Shown here piece by piece: positions 50,748 through 60,100 of a stretch of DNA of 64,000 bases. A model generated the notes under the pieces. It made no database searches and was not told the DNA's origin. It worked only from the letters and a program-made list of their open reading frames with translations. Origin of the DNA: UMGS1387 sp045540015 (GTDB lineage: Bacteria; Bacillota; Clostridia; Oscillospirales; CAG-382); the NCBI GenBank assembly GCA_045540015.1, contig JAZQGP010000013.1, positions 62,001 through 126,000 on the forward strand. The letters are read 5' to 3'. Both the position numbers and the translations under genes were made by a program. Positions within the stretch are counted from its first letter, which is position 1; the number at the start of each line of letters is the position of its first letter.

Positions 50748-53119
50748 TATTTTATTCTTACAACACTTACGGACATATCGTCTTCTCTTGCATTTATAAC
50801 CTTTGCCCGTTCAAGGATTTGTGCTGCAAGCATGGCAGGATCGTCTTTTGTGTCAATGTGTATAAGCTCCGACAGCCAGAGAGCATCATCCGGCGACTGA
50901 ATAACTCCGTCGGAAACAGAGATTATCACATCTCCTTTCTCAAGCGGGATTTTTGTACTTTCGGCACTGAATGAGTCTATAATTCCCGCAGGAGGTGTTG
51001 ACGAAGCTATTTTGTAAAGCTTTGAAGCCCGAAGGACAAACGAGGGTGCGGCGCCTGCCTTTACAAAGCACGCCGACGAATTTAAAAGATCTATTTCAAG
51101 AAGGTCAACCGTGGAAAAAGTTTCGTCATTTTTTGACAAGAGCAAGGAATTTAGCATTTCAAGGCTTACGTTTTTTGCAGTTCCCGCGGTGAGCAGCTTT
51201 TCGAGGAATATGCTTGAAAGACGCGAGGTTACAGCAGCATCCGAGCCGCTGCCCATCCCGTCGGAAATAAGGGAATAGAAGAAATGCGCGTCGGGTGCAT
51301 CAAAAAAGCTCACGGTGTCTCCGTTAACATTTGCATCGGATTTTGCATGGCTTGTTTTTGCGTATTCTATAGCTATAATGGGCTTGCGTGAAAGATGCAT
51401 AACCATGTCGGATGCGTCAGATATGTCAAAATCAGGTTCCGAAATTTTCATTTTGCATTCCTTTGAAAGATACGTTGCAAGCTCGCTTGCACTGCAGGGA
51501 ATACGGTCTGCCTGTATTCCGTGAACTTCAATGTCTTTGGTACGTTTGCCAAATACAAAAACGTCGGTAAAAGGGATGCCGCCCTGCTTCAGAGCTTTTG
51601 CTATCAGCTTTTCGAGATGAACGTCGTGAACGCGGTTTTCCTCCTGCTGCTTTTCGGTTGAGCGTATGAGGTGCGAAATTGCGTTGTAATGAGAAGCGAG
51701 AGTTCCTGTGCGGTTTGCACGAAAATGATTGTAGGCAAGGCTTGTGTACTCTTTATTGATGCATTCGCACAGCTTTTCCGAGTGTATGCATTTTTCAAGC
51801 AGGAGTTTTGAGAGATATTCGCGTGAGAGCCTGTTTTCGTGGAGTACGGCAAGCACCTTTTGCTTTATATCACTCATATCCGTTTGCTTTTTTGCATAGC
51901 ACAGACTGCTCATCGAACAGGTACTGCACACCGACGAGAAGGCATCGTCAATGATGTCAAAGGTTTCCGCGACACTTGGGTGACGGAAATGCTCTGACAG
52001 CTTTAAAAATGTACCGGCAAGACTTGAGAGTGAGCCGGAAATGCTGTGAAATTCACTTTTTTCAAGAGGACGAGAACGTTTTTGCGGAGATTTTCTTGTG
52101 GGAGTGACTCTGAAAAAATCGGATATATGTCCGGATATAAGTATAAATGCAAAAGCACCGATTATTATTTCAGGCAAATTTTTACCGAGCACATCGGGAC
52201 CCGATATATACACCGATGATAGAACGGCGGTTACAACAAACAGTAATGGTGAAAACAAAAGACCCGATGAGAAAAAAGAGCCCGATATCAGTCCGGCTGC
52301 TGCGAGACTTGCGCTCAAAGCAGAATTGCCCGATGCAAAACCGCAGATAAATCCGCATACACACCCATAAAGCGCACCGTTGGTCTTTGCGAAAATAAGA
52401 GTGAAAACAACTGCGGCGACAAGACCAAGTGATATGAATGACAAAGGAATAATTTCAAGGGCAAGCACCGTGCAAAAAAGCACAGACAAAACACATAGCA
52501 TATATGAGCTTGACGAAACTTGTTTACGTTCTTCTCCGACAACACCTGAAAAAAGATATGTACATGCACTGCAGGTGCAAACAAAAACGAGTGTGTCAAA
52601 AACTGCCTGTCCCGAAAAGCGTTGAGAGGTCATCTGGGCAATACGGATAAACAGCGAGCAAGCTGTGCTTTCGCACATGCGTATGATGCGCGGTTCGTTA
52701 AATCTGCCCATAGTAAAAGCTCTGCGAAGTATGTACATCAGCGTCAGAGTTGTAAAATGTATCATCATGCTGCTGAGGTTGAAAACGCAAGATAGTGCAG
52801 CACCGAGAAATGCATATAAAGCGCTGTTTCCTGACGTCGCCGAGAAGAATGACAGCCCGAACGGATGCATTGAGCCTGTCAGACGGATAAGTCCGAACAT
52901 AAGCCCTGTAATAACATACATTGCATTTTTGAGATTTTTTCTGATGTTTTCGGGAATATTCAGCTGTACAAAGCTCCCGTCAAGGCTTTTTGAAAAAGCC
53001 GAAACATAATACCTTGTTTTTGCTTTCAGATTTTTAAAAGGAATTTGCTTTGAGATGCGGTTGTTTTTCACGACACGAGGGTTTTCCGGATTATTTGGAA
53101 TGTTAGAAGCCGTCTGCAT
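50747..53119 (-). CDS. spoIIE: Stage II sporulation protein E, PP2C phosphatase
   Basis: 790 residues. N-terminal multi-helix membrane domain (about residues 60-330), a regulatory helical region, and a C-terminal PPM/PP2C phosphatase domain with the metal-binding AHFFYSLISDGMGSGSDAAV near residue 615 and the closing GDVIISVSDGVIQSPDDALW. In Bacillus it dephosphorylates SpoIIAA-P at the polar septum to release sigma F. Normal length for the family. Start supported by AAAGGAAG. Its promoter carries a Spo0A-type box at 21-base spacing (separate entry). It is strong evidence that the organism forms endospores. Confidence 0.95.
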   Translation of the reverse strand: MQTASNIPNNPENPRVVKNNRISKQIPFKNLKAKTRYYVSAFSKSLDGSFVQLNIPENIRKNLKNAMYVITGLMFGLIRLTGSMHPFGLSFFSATSGNSALYAFLGAALSCVFNLSSMMIHFTTLTLMYILRRAFTMGRFNEPRIIRMCESTACSLFIRIAQMTSQRFSGQAVFDTLVFVCTCSACTYLFSGVVGEERKQVSSSSYMLCVLSVLFCTVLALEIIPLSFISLGLVAAVVFTLIFAKTNGALYGCVCGFICGFASGNSALSASLAAAGLISGSFFSSGLLFSPLLFVVTAVLSSVYISGPDVLGKNLPEIIIGAFAFILISGHISDFFRVTPTRKSPQKRSRPLEKSEFHSISGSLSSLAGTFLKLSEHFRHPSVAETFDIIDDAFSSVCSTCSMSSLCYAKKQTDMSDIKQKVLAVLHENRLSREYLSKLLLEKCIHSEKLCECINKEYTSLAYNHFRANRTGTLASHYNAISHLIRSTEKQQEENRVHDVHLEKLIAKALKQGGIPFTDVFVFGKRTKDIEVHGIQADRIPCSASELATYLSKECKMKISEPDFDISDASDMVMHLSRKPIIAIEYAKTSHAKSDANVNGDTVSFFDAPDAHFFYSLISDGMGSGSDAAVTSRLSSIFLEKLLTAGTAKNVSLEMLNSLLLSKNDETFSTVDLLEIDLLNSSACFVKAGAAPSFVLRASKLYKIASSTPPAGIIDSFSAESTKIPLEKGDVIISVSDGVIQSPDDALWLSELIHIDTKDDPAMLAAQILERAKVINAREDDMSVSVVRIK

Positions 53120-53155
53120 TATTATCTTCCTTTCGTTTTTGCGTCCTTTGGGTTT

Positions 53156-53189
53156 ATATTAGCATATGTTTCGGGATTTATTTGTCGAA
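53156..53189 (-). promoter_or_regulatory. spoIIE promoter with Spo0A box
   Basis: Minus strand: TTCGACA (53189-53183), an exact 0A-box heptamer, then 21 bases, then TAATAT (53161-53156). The long spacing is that of the sigma-A promoters activated by phosphorylated Spo0A in B. subtilis (spoIIG, spoIIE), where a 0A box overlaps the -35 position. Confidence 0.6.
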
Positions 53190-53265
53190 GCATAGTGCAG
53201 AGGCTTTAAAAGTTGTTAAAAAAGAACGTGTTTACAAAATATTTTCAATTTCCGAAAAATAAATG

Positions 53266-53294
53266 TTGCAATTCGCGTTTTCGTGTGTTATAAT
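53266..53294 (+). promoter_or_regulatory. rpmE promoter
   Basis: TTGCAA (53266-53271), 17-base spacer, TATAAT (53289-53294), about 45 bases before the ATG. Confidence 0.75.
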
Positions 53295-53338
53295 AACAAA
53301 TGCTTGATTATAACGAAACTGATAAGGGGTGAAATCAA

Positions 53339-53539
53339 ATGAAGCAGGGAATACATCCTGAATACGTAGAAGCAACAGTTAAGTGTGCTTGCGGTGAAAC
53401 ATTTACAACCCGTTCGACAAAGTCGGAATTGAGAGTTGATATCTGTTCCAAGTGCCATCCGTTCTTCACAGGCAAACAGAAGTTTGTTGACGCAGGCGGA
53501 CGAGTTGATAAGTTTAAGAAGAAGTTCAATCTCGACTGA
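53339..53539 (+). CDS. rpmE: 50S ribosomal protein L31, zinc type
   Basis: 66 residues, full length. The zinc-ribbon cysteines are present (VKCACGETFTTRS, then DICSKCHPFFTGKQ), so this is the C+ form that also stores zinc. It is followed by a terminator. GGGGTGA precedes the ATG. Its location between spoIIE and the metallophosphoesterase gene has no obvious functional meaning. Confidence 0.97.
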   Translation: MKQGIHPEYVEATVKCACGETFTTRSTKSELRVDICSKCHPFFTGKQKFVDAGGRVDKFKKKFNLD

Positions 53540-53566
53540 TTTGTTCTATTTATCACAAGCAATTTT

Positions 53567-53597
53567 AAAAGACGGTTTTAGTGCCGTCTTTTTTGCT
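53567..53597 (+). terminator. rpmE terminator
   Basis: Stem AAAAGACGG/CCGTCTTTT (53567-53592) with an 8-base loop, running into TTTTTT. Confidence 0.85.
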
Positions 53598-53615
53598 TTG
53601 TAATGGGGATTTTGT

Positions 53616-53644
53616 TTGACAAAGAAAGGCGTATGTGGTATTAT
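53616..53644 (+). promoter_or_regulatory. Promoter of the SbcD-like gene
   Basis: TTGACA (53616-53621), 17-base spacer, TATTAT (53639-53644), about 60 bases before the ATG. Confidence 0.75.
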
Positions 53645-53710
53645 TTGTATGTACCCGTAAGGGAACATAGAAACGCGTTTGTGCGTCTATAAAATATATG
53701 GAGAAAAAGT

Positions 53711-54823
53711 ATGAAATTTATACACTGTGCCGATATACATCTTGATTCGCCTTTTACTTCTCTTGATGCTGCAAGCTCCGAAAAGAGAAGGCTTTCGCTC
53801 AGAAGTGCATTTGCTTCGCTTATGTTGAGTGCAAAAACAAGCGGATGCGAGCTTTTTGTAATATCGGGTGATTTGTTTGACGATGAATGTATAACAAAGG
53901 ACACGTCTCTGGAAATAAAGCGCCATATGGAGGCAATGCCTTCCTGCCGTTTTGTAATTGCTCCGGGAAATCATGACCCGTACAATGCGTCATCACCTTA
54001 TGCACTTATCGAATGGCCTGAAAACGTATATATTTTCAAAAGCCCGGAAATAACCTCCTTTGATTTTCCCGAAATTAACACAACTGTATACGGATACGCT
54101 TTCACAAGCGATACATTTATGACAGATGTGATGTCGGGTTTTCGCGTAAATGATGAATCGAGAATAAACATACTTGCCGCACACTGTGACCTCGATGTTC
54201 AGGGATCGTATTACTGCAATATAACAAAAACTCAGCTTTGCGACAGCGGACTTGACTATGCAGCACTTGGTCACATTCATAAAGGTACGGACATTCTTTG
54301 TGCAGGATCAACTTATTATGCCTACAGCGGCTGTCTTGAGGGCAGAAGCTTTAATGAGACAGGCATCAAGGGTGCAATCTGCGGAGAAATCGAAAAGGGA
54401 AATGTATCGCTCAGACGCGTAAGATTCTGCTCAAAGAGATATGAGAAAGCAGAGTGCGACGTTACGGGTGCTGTTTCTTTTGCTGACAGCGCAGACAAAA
54501 TCATAAAGGCGTGTTCGGATTTTGGTGATGACACAATGCTGAGACTTACATTCAGCGGAATAACCTCGGAAGATTTTTTTGCTGATTCGGATTCTGTAAA
54601 GCGAATTTTGCCGCAGCTATGCTATGTTGAAGTTTGCGATGAGACGGTGCCGCTGCTTAACAATACAGCTCTCAGAGAAGACAAAACTCTTGCAGGAGAG
54701 TTTTACAGATGTCTTGAGGAGAAGCTTTTGTCCGAGGACGAGGATACCCGTAAAACTGCATATAATGCTCTTAAATACGGGCTTCGCGCTATAAACGGAA
54801 TGGAAATAAAGATAAACGATTGA
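53711..54823 (+). CDS. Mre11/SbcD-family metallophosphoesterase (YhaO-like)
   Basis: 370 residues. The di-metal phosphoesterase motifs appear in order: FIHCADIHLDSPF (DxH), VISGDLFDDE (GDxxD), VIAPGNHDPYN (GNHD), AHCDLDVQG and AALGHIHKG (GHxH). Length and the SPFTSL N-terminus fit the YhaO subgroup of DNA-repair nucleases, which works with a large SMC-like ATPase (YhaN/SbcC). No such partner lies in the window; the next gene is an SLH protein. GGAGAAAAAGT precedes the ATG. Confidence 0.88.
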   Translation: MKFIHCADIHLDSPFTSLDAASSEKRRLSLRSAFASLMLSAKTSGCELFVISGDLFDDECITKDTSLEIKRHMEAMPSCRFVIAPGNHDPYNASSPYALIEWPENVYIFKSPEITSFDFPEINTTVYGYAFTSDTFMTDVMSGFRVNDESRINILAAHCDLDVQGSYYCNITKTQLCDSGLDYAALGHIHKGTDILCAGSTYYAYSGCLEGRSFNETGIKGAICGEIEKGNVSLRRVRFCSKRYEKAECDVTGAVSFADSADKIIKACSDFGDDTMLRLTFSGITSEDFFADSDSVKRILPQLCYVEVCDETVPLLNNTALREDKTLAGEFYRCLEEKLLSEDEDTRKTAYNALKYGLRAINGMEIKIND

Positions 54824-54860
54824 CAGGAATTTGAATACCTTATAAACGGGGGATGAAACA

Positions 54861-56567
54861 ATGAAAAAACTGTATGCTGTATTGATGTTGCTGTTAGCAC
54901 TTTCTCTCGGAGTGCTTGCAAAAACACAAAAGTTTGATGTTGATATCGGCGAAAAACACTCGGCTGTACTTGAAGCGGAGGATTCGGTGAAATACACCTT
55001 TGCAACAGACGAAAACGGTATTTGGACGTTTACTTTTGAAAACGTTTTATTTACCGAAGATACAGGTTTTTCGAGAAAGCCAAGGCTTGAAATTGAAATT
55101 TCCGACAAGGGAAAAATTCTGTCCGAGGTTTATTATTATGATGATGAAGGTGAAAGCCTTGTGGTTGCCGAAGGGCTTGAGGCAGGCGAGTATACTCTCA
55201 CGGTTACAAACGCAGAGCTGTTTTCAACTGTCGGATTTGATGTGAATTTTGGCTTTACTCAGCATGATTATGTAGAAAAGCAGCCGGCAAACGAGATTTC
55301 GGATGCCGGAAAAGCCGAGCTTGGAGAAACCTATTTCGGCGCAGTTACAACAAGAGATAATACGGACTATTATACTTTTGAAATGCCGCATGACGGATAT
55401 GCTCTGATTGCAATAAATTGTACCGATGCTAAAACGGTTGCATATTATGACGAAAGCGGCGAGCCTTTTCACGAGCGTTCCTTTATACTGAACAATCCGG
55501 AAAAATATTACATTCAGCGTGTAGGTCTTTCGAAGGGAACATATTATGTAAGCGTATCCAATTTCGAGGACTATACAGACCCTATGTATTCTCTTTGGGT
55601 AAAGGTTTTTGAGTCAGACGGCTTTGAGAGTGAAAATAATAATACCTCATCAAGGGCTGATGAGGTTGAGTTTGGCAAGACGTATAAAGCGAATCTTTCA
55701 AGAGAAGAAGACGAAGATGTTTACGTATTTGAGCTTTCGGGAAAGAGTGAAGTTGAGATAGCTTTTTCCGATTCGGTTGCAGAAAAAAACGAGCATTTCA
55801 GATTCACGCTTTCCGATGAAAACAGCGTGATATCGCATTTTGATACATACAATTCGCTTAAAGACAAAATAACGCTTGATGCCGGAAGGTACTATTTCAA
55901 GGTCTACTGTGCGTACCCCAAAAACTATCACGGCGAGAGCTACAGCGTTAAAATACAGGCAGAATTGCTTGAGCCGAAAACAGACAACGAAATGACGGTC
56001 GAGCCGATTGAGCCTGAGCCCGAAGAAGACATGATAATTGAATTGCCGGCATTTGTCGATGTTGTTCCGGACGAATGGTTTTACGATGAAGTAAACGCCG
56101 CTTTTTACAAAGGACTTGTAAAGGGACGCGACAAGGGGATTTATGACCCTTATGAAAATGTCACGCTTGCGGAAGCAGTGGCACTTGCGGCAAGACTTCA
56201 TGCGGCAAAAAGCAACGAAGAAGCAGAGTTTGACGAAAGTATCGGAGAAAAATGGTATGACGCTTATGTGTCATATGCAATAAGCTCGGGAATAATAAAA
56301 GACGGCGATTTTGATGAATACGGCAGAGCTGCAACAAGGAGTGAGGTTGCATATATAATGGACGGCGCTCTGGAAAAAGAACTGACGGATGACAGTGAAA
56401 TTATAATTCCCGATGTCGACAAAGATGAGAAATACGCAGAGAGCATCTACAGACTGTATTATCTCGGCGTTTTGAAAGGCAACGACGAAAGCGGAAGCTT
56501 TTATCCCGAAAGAAACATCACAAGAGCCGAAATTGCAGCAGTTGTCCTAAGATGCTCCGCTTCTTGA
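54861..56567 (+). CDS. Exported protein with beta-sandwich domains and C-terminal SLH repeats
   Basis: 568 residues: signal peptide (LYAVLMLLLALSLGVLAK), three beta-sandwich modules of about 110-120 residues that resemble pre-peptidase C-terminal (PPC) domains (for example DNTDYYTFEMPHDGYALIAI and EDEDVYVFELSGKSEVEIAF), an acidic Pro/Glu linker (TVEPIEPEPEEDM, about 390) and three SLH domains (about 400-568; YDPYENVTLAEAVALAARL, the degenerate EYGRAATRSEVAYI, and FYPERNITRAEIAAVVLR). SLH domains are C-terminal here but N-terminal in the two other SLH proteins. Its last codons GCT-TCT-TGA fall inside the first hairpin of repeat copy B. GGGGGATG precedes the start. Confidence 0.83.
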   Translation: MKKLYAVLMLLLALSLGVLAKTQKFDVDIGEKHSAVLEAEDSVKYTFATDENGIWTFTFENVLFTEDTGFSRKPRLEIEISDKGKILSEVYYYDDEGESLVVAEGLEAGEYTLTVTNAELFSTVGFDVNFGFTQHDYVEKQPANEISDAGKAELGETYFGAVTTRDNTDYYTFEMPHDGYALIAINCTDAKTVAYYDESGEPFHERSFILNNPEKYYIQRVGLSKGTYYVSVSNFEDYTDPMYSLWVKVFESDGFESENNNTSSRADEVEFGKTYKANLSREEDEDVYVFELSGKSEVEIAFSDSVAEKNEHFRFTLSDENSVISHFDTYNSLKDKITLDAGRYYFKVYCAYPKNYHGESYSVKIQAELLEPKTDNEMTVEPIEPEPEEDMIIELPAFVDVVPDEWFYDEVNAAFYKGLVKGRDKGIYDPYENVTLAEAVALAARLHAAKSNEEAEFDESIGEKWYDAYVSYAISSGIIKDGDFDEYGRAATRSEVAYIMDGALEKELTDDSEIIIPDVDKDEKYAESIYRLYYLGVLKGNDESGSFYPERNITRAEIAAVVLRCSAS

Positions 56568-57060
56568 AAGAAGCTTGGCAAGAACTTTTGATTGGTGAAA
56601 TTGATGTTTAAACAACATCAATTTCACGATACTTCCTGTCAAATTAAGTCTTAATTTATACAACGTCTATTTACGCTTTTTGAAAAAAGCTTGGCAAAAC
56701 TTTTAAACCGCGCGGACACTTTGGTTTGTTCATACAGCACGCGACCTGTTCCATTTGTGCGCCATAAACGCAAGCGCACAAATTCAAACGAATTTTCTCT
56801 ATTAACCAAAGCTGATGAGGGAAGATAAGCCGCCACGGCGAAAGAAGGGAAGTCGGCGGAGATTTGGAACGGAGAAGCGGAAATATCGTGAAGCTTTTTA
56901 AGTTTAGAAGATAACATAACTCCAAATCGAGCCATCCCTTCTTTTTGAGTGGAGAATTTTTGGTACTTTTCTTTCGGGACAAAAGTACGAAAAAATGAGC
57001 CTAAAGCATCAAACACATCTATCTTGGTCGACAAGAGAGGAAATTTCCTTTAATATAGCC
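56559..57060 (+). repeat. Dispersed structured repeat, copy B (SLH-polC gap)
   Basis: Shares its blocks with copy A at 20708: head hairpin GCTTCTTGAAAGAAGC (56559-56574), TTGGCAAGAACTTTTGA, a perfect 14-bp stem GTGAAATTGATGTT/AACATCAATTTCAC (56595-56627), and a late GGTACTTTT/AAAAGTAC block (56963-56988) with a CATCTATCTTGGTCGACAAG end. A second head GCTTTTTGAAAAAAGC plus TTGGCAAAACTTTT is nested at 56675-56704. The ~270 bases between hold smaller palindromes (for example TTTGTGCGCC with GCGCACAAA, 56754-56782) and no credible gene; open frames on the minus strand are repeat translation. This is the whole content of the 578-base gap apart from the polC terminator. Confidence 0.65.
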
Positions 57061-57083
57061 TAACACAAAGTAATAAAAAAGAG

Positions 57084-57112
57084 CTGCAATGAGGTTATTA
57101 CACTCACTGCAG
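57084..57112 (-). terminator. polC operon terminator
   Basis: Stem CTGCAGTGAG/CTCATTGCAG on the minus strand (57112-57103 with 57093-57084; one G-T pair) followed by CTCTTTTTTATT, 34 bases beyond the polC stop. Confidence 0.75.
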
Positions 57113-57145
57113 GCAAATCTTTTTTAATTAGAAAACTAAAATGTA

Positions 57146-60100
57146 TTAAAACATCGAAATCTGGCTCTCACCATTATCTGACGAGTCAGGTTCTTCTTTT
57201 TTTGCGGTTTTTTTCTTGGGTTCGGGAGTGCTTTGTGCTTCCGATGCGAACGTTGTTCCGAAAAGGTCAAGCTGATTTGTTTCGGAAACGTCCTCAAAAA
57301 CGCCGTTTCTTCGCATTATTTCTATAACGCCCTTGCCGATTTCTGCTTTCATTCGCAAATCCTCAACCGAGAGTATTTCACCCTCACTGCACGCATCGTA
57401 TATCGCCTTTGCCGCACTTTCGCCAAGTCCTGCCATTGAGCTGAACGGCACGCGTATTGCGCCGTCCTCGGGAAGAAAACGAGTGCTGTGTGATTTTGTA
57501 AGAGAGGGTTTTAAGAACTTAATTCCTCTTGCATATGCTTCGTTTACCATCTGCAGAGTCGGAATCATATCTGCGTCCTTGGGAGATGCTGTTTTCTCGC
57601 GGATTTTGGTTTCTGTTTCCGCAATAAAATCCTGAACGGCTTTTTTGCCTGCACAGCAGATTTCAGCTTCAAAGCCTCCGGGTGCAACCGAAAGGAAAGC
57701 TGCGTAAAACTCTAAGGGTCTGTGAACCTTGAACCAGCCAAGGCGAAGTGCCGACATAACGTATGCTGCAGCGTGTGCTTTCGGAAACATGTATTTTATT
57801 TTCTGACAGGAATCAATGTACCAATCGGGGACTCCGTGTTCCTTCATGGTTTCTATGTATTCGGGTTTTAAACCGCGTCCTTTTCGGACGTCCTCCATGA
57901 TTTTGAAGGCTGTGCCGTTTTCAAGTCCATACTGAATAAGACCAACCATAATGTTGTCACGGGTAGCAATAACATTTGAAATGGTACAGGTGCCGTTTGC
58001 AATCAAGTCCTGTGCGTTTCCAAGCCATACGTCAGTTCCGTGTGAAAGTCCTGAAATCTGAAGAAGGTCGGAGAAGTTTTTGGGCTTTGATTCTTCAATC
58101 ATCTGGCGGACGAATTTCGTGCCGAATTCGGGAAGACCAAACGTTCCGACATTGCTTCCGATGTCATCGGGCGTAACACCAAGCGACTTTGTGGAAATAA
58201 ACAGTTCCATAACCTCAGGGTCATACATTGGCAAGTCAAGAACATTAAGTCCTGTATAGGTTTCCATCATCTTGTACTTTGTAGGCACATCGTGGCCAAG
58301 CTCGTCGAGCTTTAGGATGGTATCATGCAGGAATTTGAACGCAAAGTGTGTTGAAATGATGTTGCTGTTCGGGTCGTCTGCAGGATGCTGTACAGGAGTA
58401 AAGTCATAAACCTCATATTCTTTTGGTACAACTATGATTCCTCCCGGATGCTGGCCCGTGGTCTTTTTAACGCCTACACATCCGTTTGTAAGACGCTGTT
58501 CTTCAGCTTTGTTTACGGTAAGTCCTCTTTCTTCGAGATACTTTTTAACGTATCCGTAGGCGTTTTTGTCTGCAAGCGTACCGAGAGTTCCTGCACGGAA
58601 CACGTTTTCCGTACCAAAAAGGGTTTCTGTATACTTGTGCACTTTACCCTGAACATCTCCTGAGAAGTTAAGGTCAATATCCGGAGACTTGTCTCCATGG
58701 AAGCCAAGGAACGTTTCAAAGGGAATCTCGTGTCCGTCACCCATCATTTCGGTGCCGCACACAGGACATGCCTTTGGCGGTAGGTCAAAGCCTGAGCCAA
58801 CCGAGCCGTCGGTAAAGAACTCGGAGTGCTTGCACTTTCTGCAAAGATAGTGCGGCGGCAGGGGATTAACCTCGGAAATTCCGCCCATGGTTGCGGCAAA
58901 TGATGAGCCCACCGAGCCTCTAGAGCCTACAAGATAACCGTTTTCCTCGCTGTATTTTACAAGTCGGCGGGCAATAACGTATAAAACGGCAAAACCATTG
59001 CTGATAATCGAGTCAAGCTCGCGTTTGAGACGGGCTTCAACTATTTCGGGAAGCGGGTCGCCGTACATTTCATGTGCAAGCTTGTAGCAGTTCGAGGTAA
59101 GCTCTTCTTCGGCACCGTCAAGATGCGGTGTAAATGAGCCGTCCGGGATGGGGAGAATGTCCTCTATCATGTCGGCTATTTTGTTTGTATTTGTAACAAC
59201 AACCTCGTATGCTTTTTCTTCACCGAGATAATCAAATTCCGAGAGCATTTCCTCAGTTGTTCTGTAATATAGCGGAATATGGCGGTCGGCGTCCTTGAAT
59301 TTCTGACCCGCAAGAAGAATCTGACGGTAAATTTCGTCACAAGGCTCGTTGTAATGTACGTCTCCCGTTGCTACAACGGGTATACCAAGCTCATCACCGA
59401 GCTTTACAATAGTTTTGTTTATTTCTTTTAAAGCTTCTTCGCTCTGTACCGTACCGTTGTCAAGCATGAAGGAGTTGTTTCCGAGCGGCTGGATTTCAAG
59501 ATAGTCGTAAAACTTTGCCATGTCGCAAAGGTCTGCCCACGGTTTTCCGAGAAGCACTGCCTGGTACAATTCACCCGCTTCGCATGCAGAGCCTATGATT
59601 AGACCTTCTCTGTGCTGTTCGAGAACGGTTTTGGGAATACGCGGATGACGGTGGTAGTAGTCAAGGTATGAGTATGAAACAAGCTTGTAAAGGTTTTTAA
59701 GTCCAACAAGATTTTTAACAAGTATAATCTGGTGATAGCTCTTTACCTTTTTCGGATCGCACTTTTCACTCATACGCTCGGACATCAGAGAAAGCGTATG
59801 AATACCCTCCGATGCGAGCTTGTCTATGAGCTTTTCAAAAATGAGGGCAAGCATGTGAGCATCCTCAAAGGCTCTGTGGTGGTTGAAGTCGCCAAGGTCA
59901 AAGTATTTTCCTATCGAGTCGAGTGTATGCTTTTTGAGGTCGGAATTCACATAACGCGAAACCGACACCGTATCTATGTATGTGGGTTTAAATTCAATTC
60001 CGAGTTTTTCCGCATCATTTGAAATAAAGCTTATGTCAAAGGTCGCATTGTGTGCAACATATACGCATCCCTTTGAAAACTCAAGGAATTTGGGAAGAAC

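Noticed and set aside
56651..57034. 127-residue minus-strand open frame in the SLH-polC gap
   Set aside because: It lies entirely within the dispersed repeat and ends in its head hairpin; no ribosome site. It looks like translation of repeat DNA.
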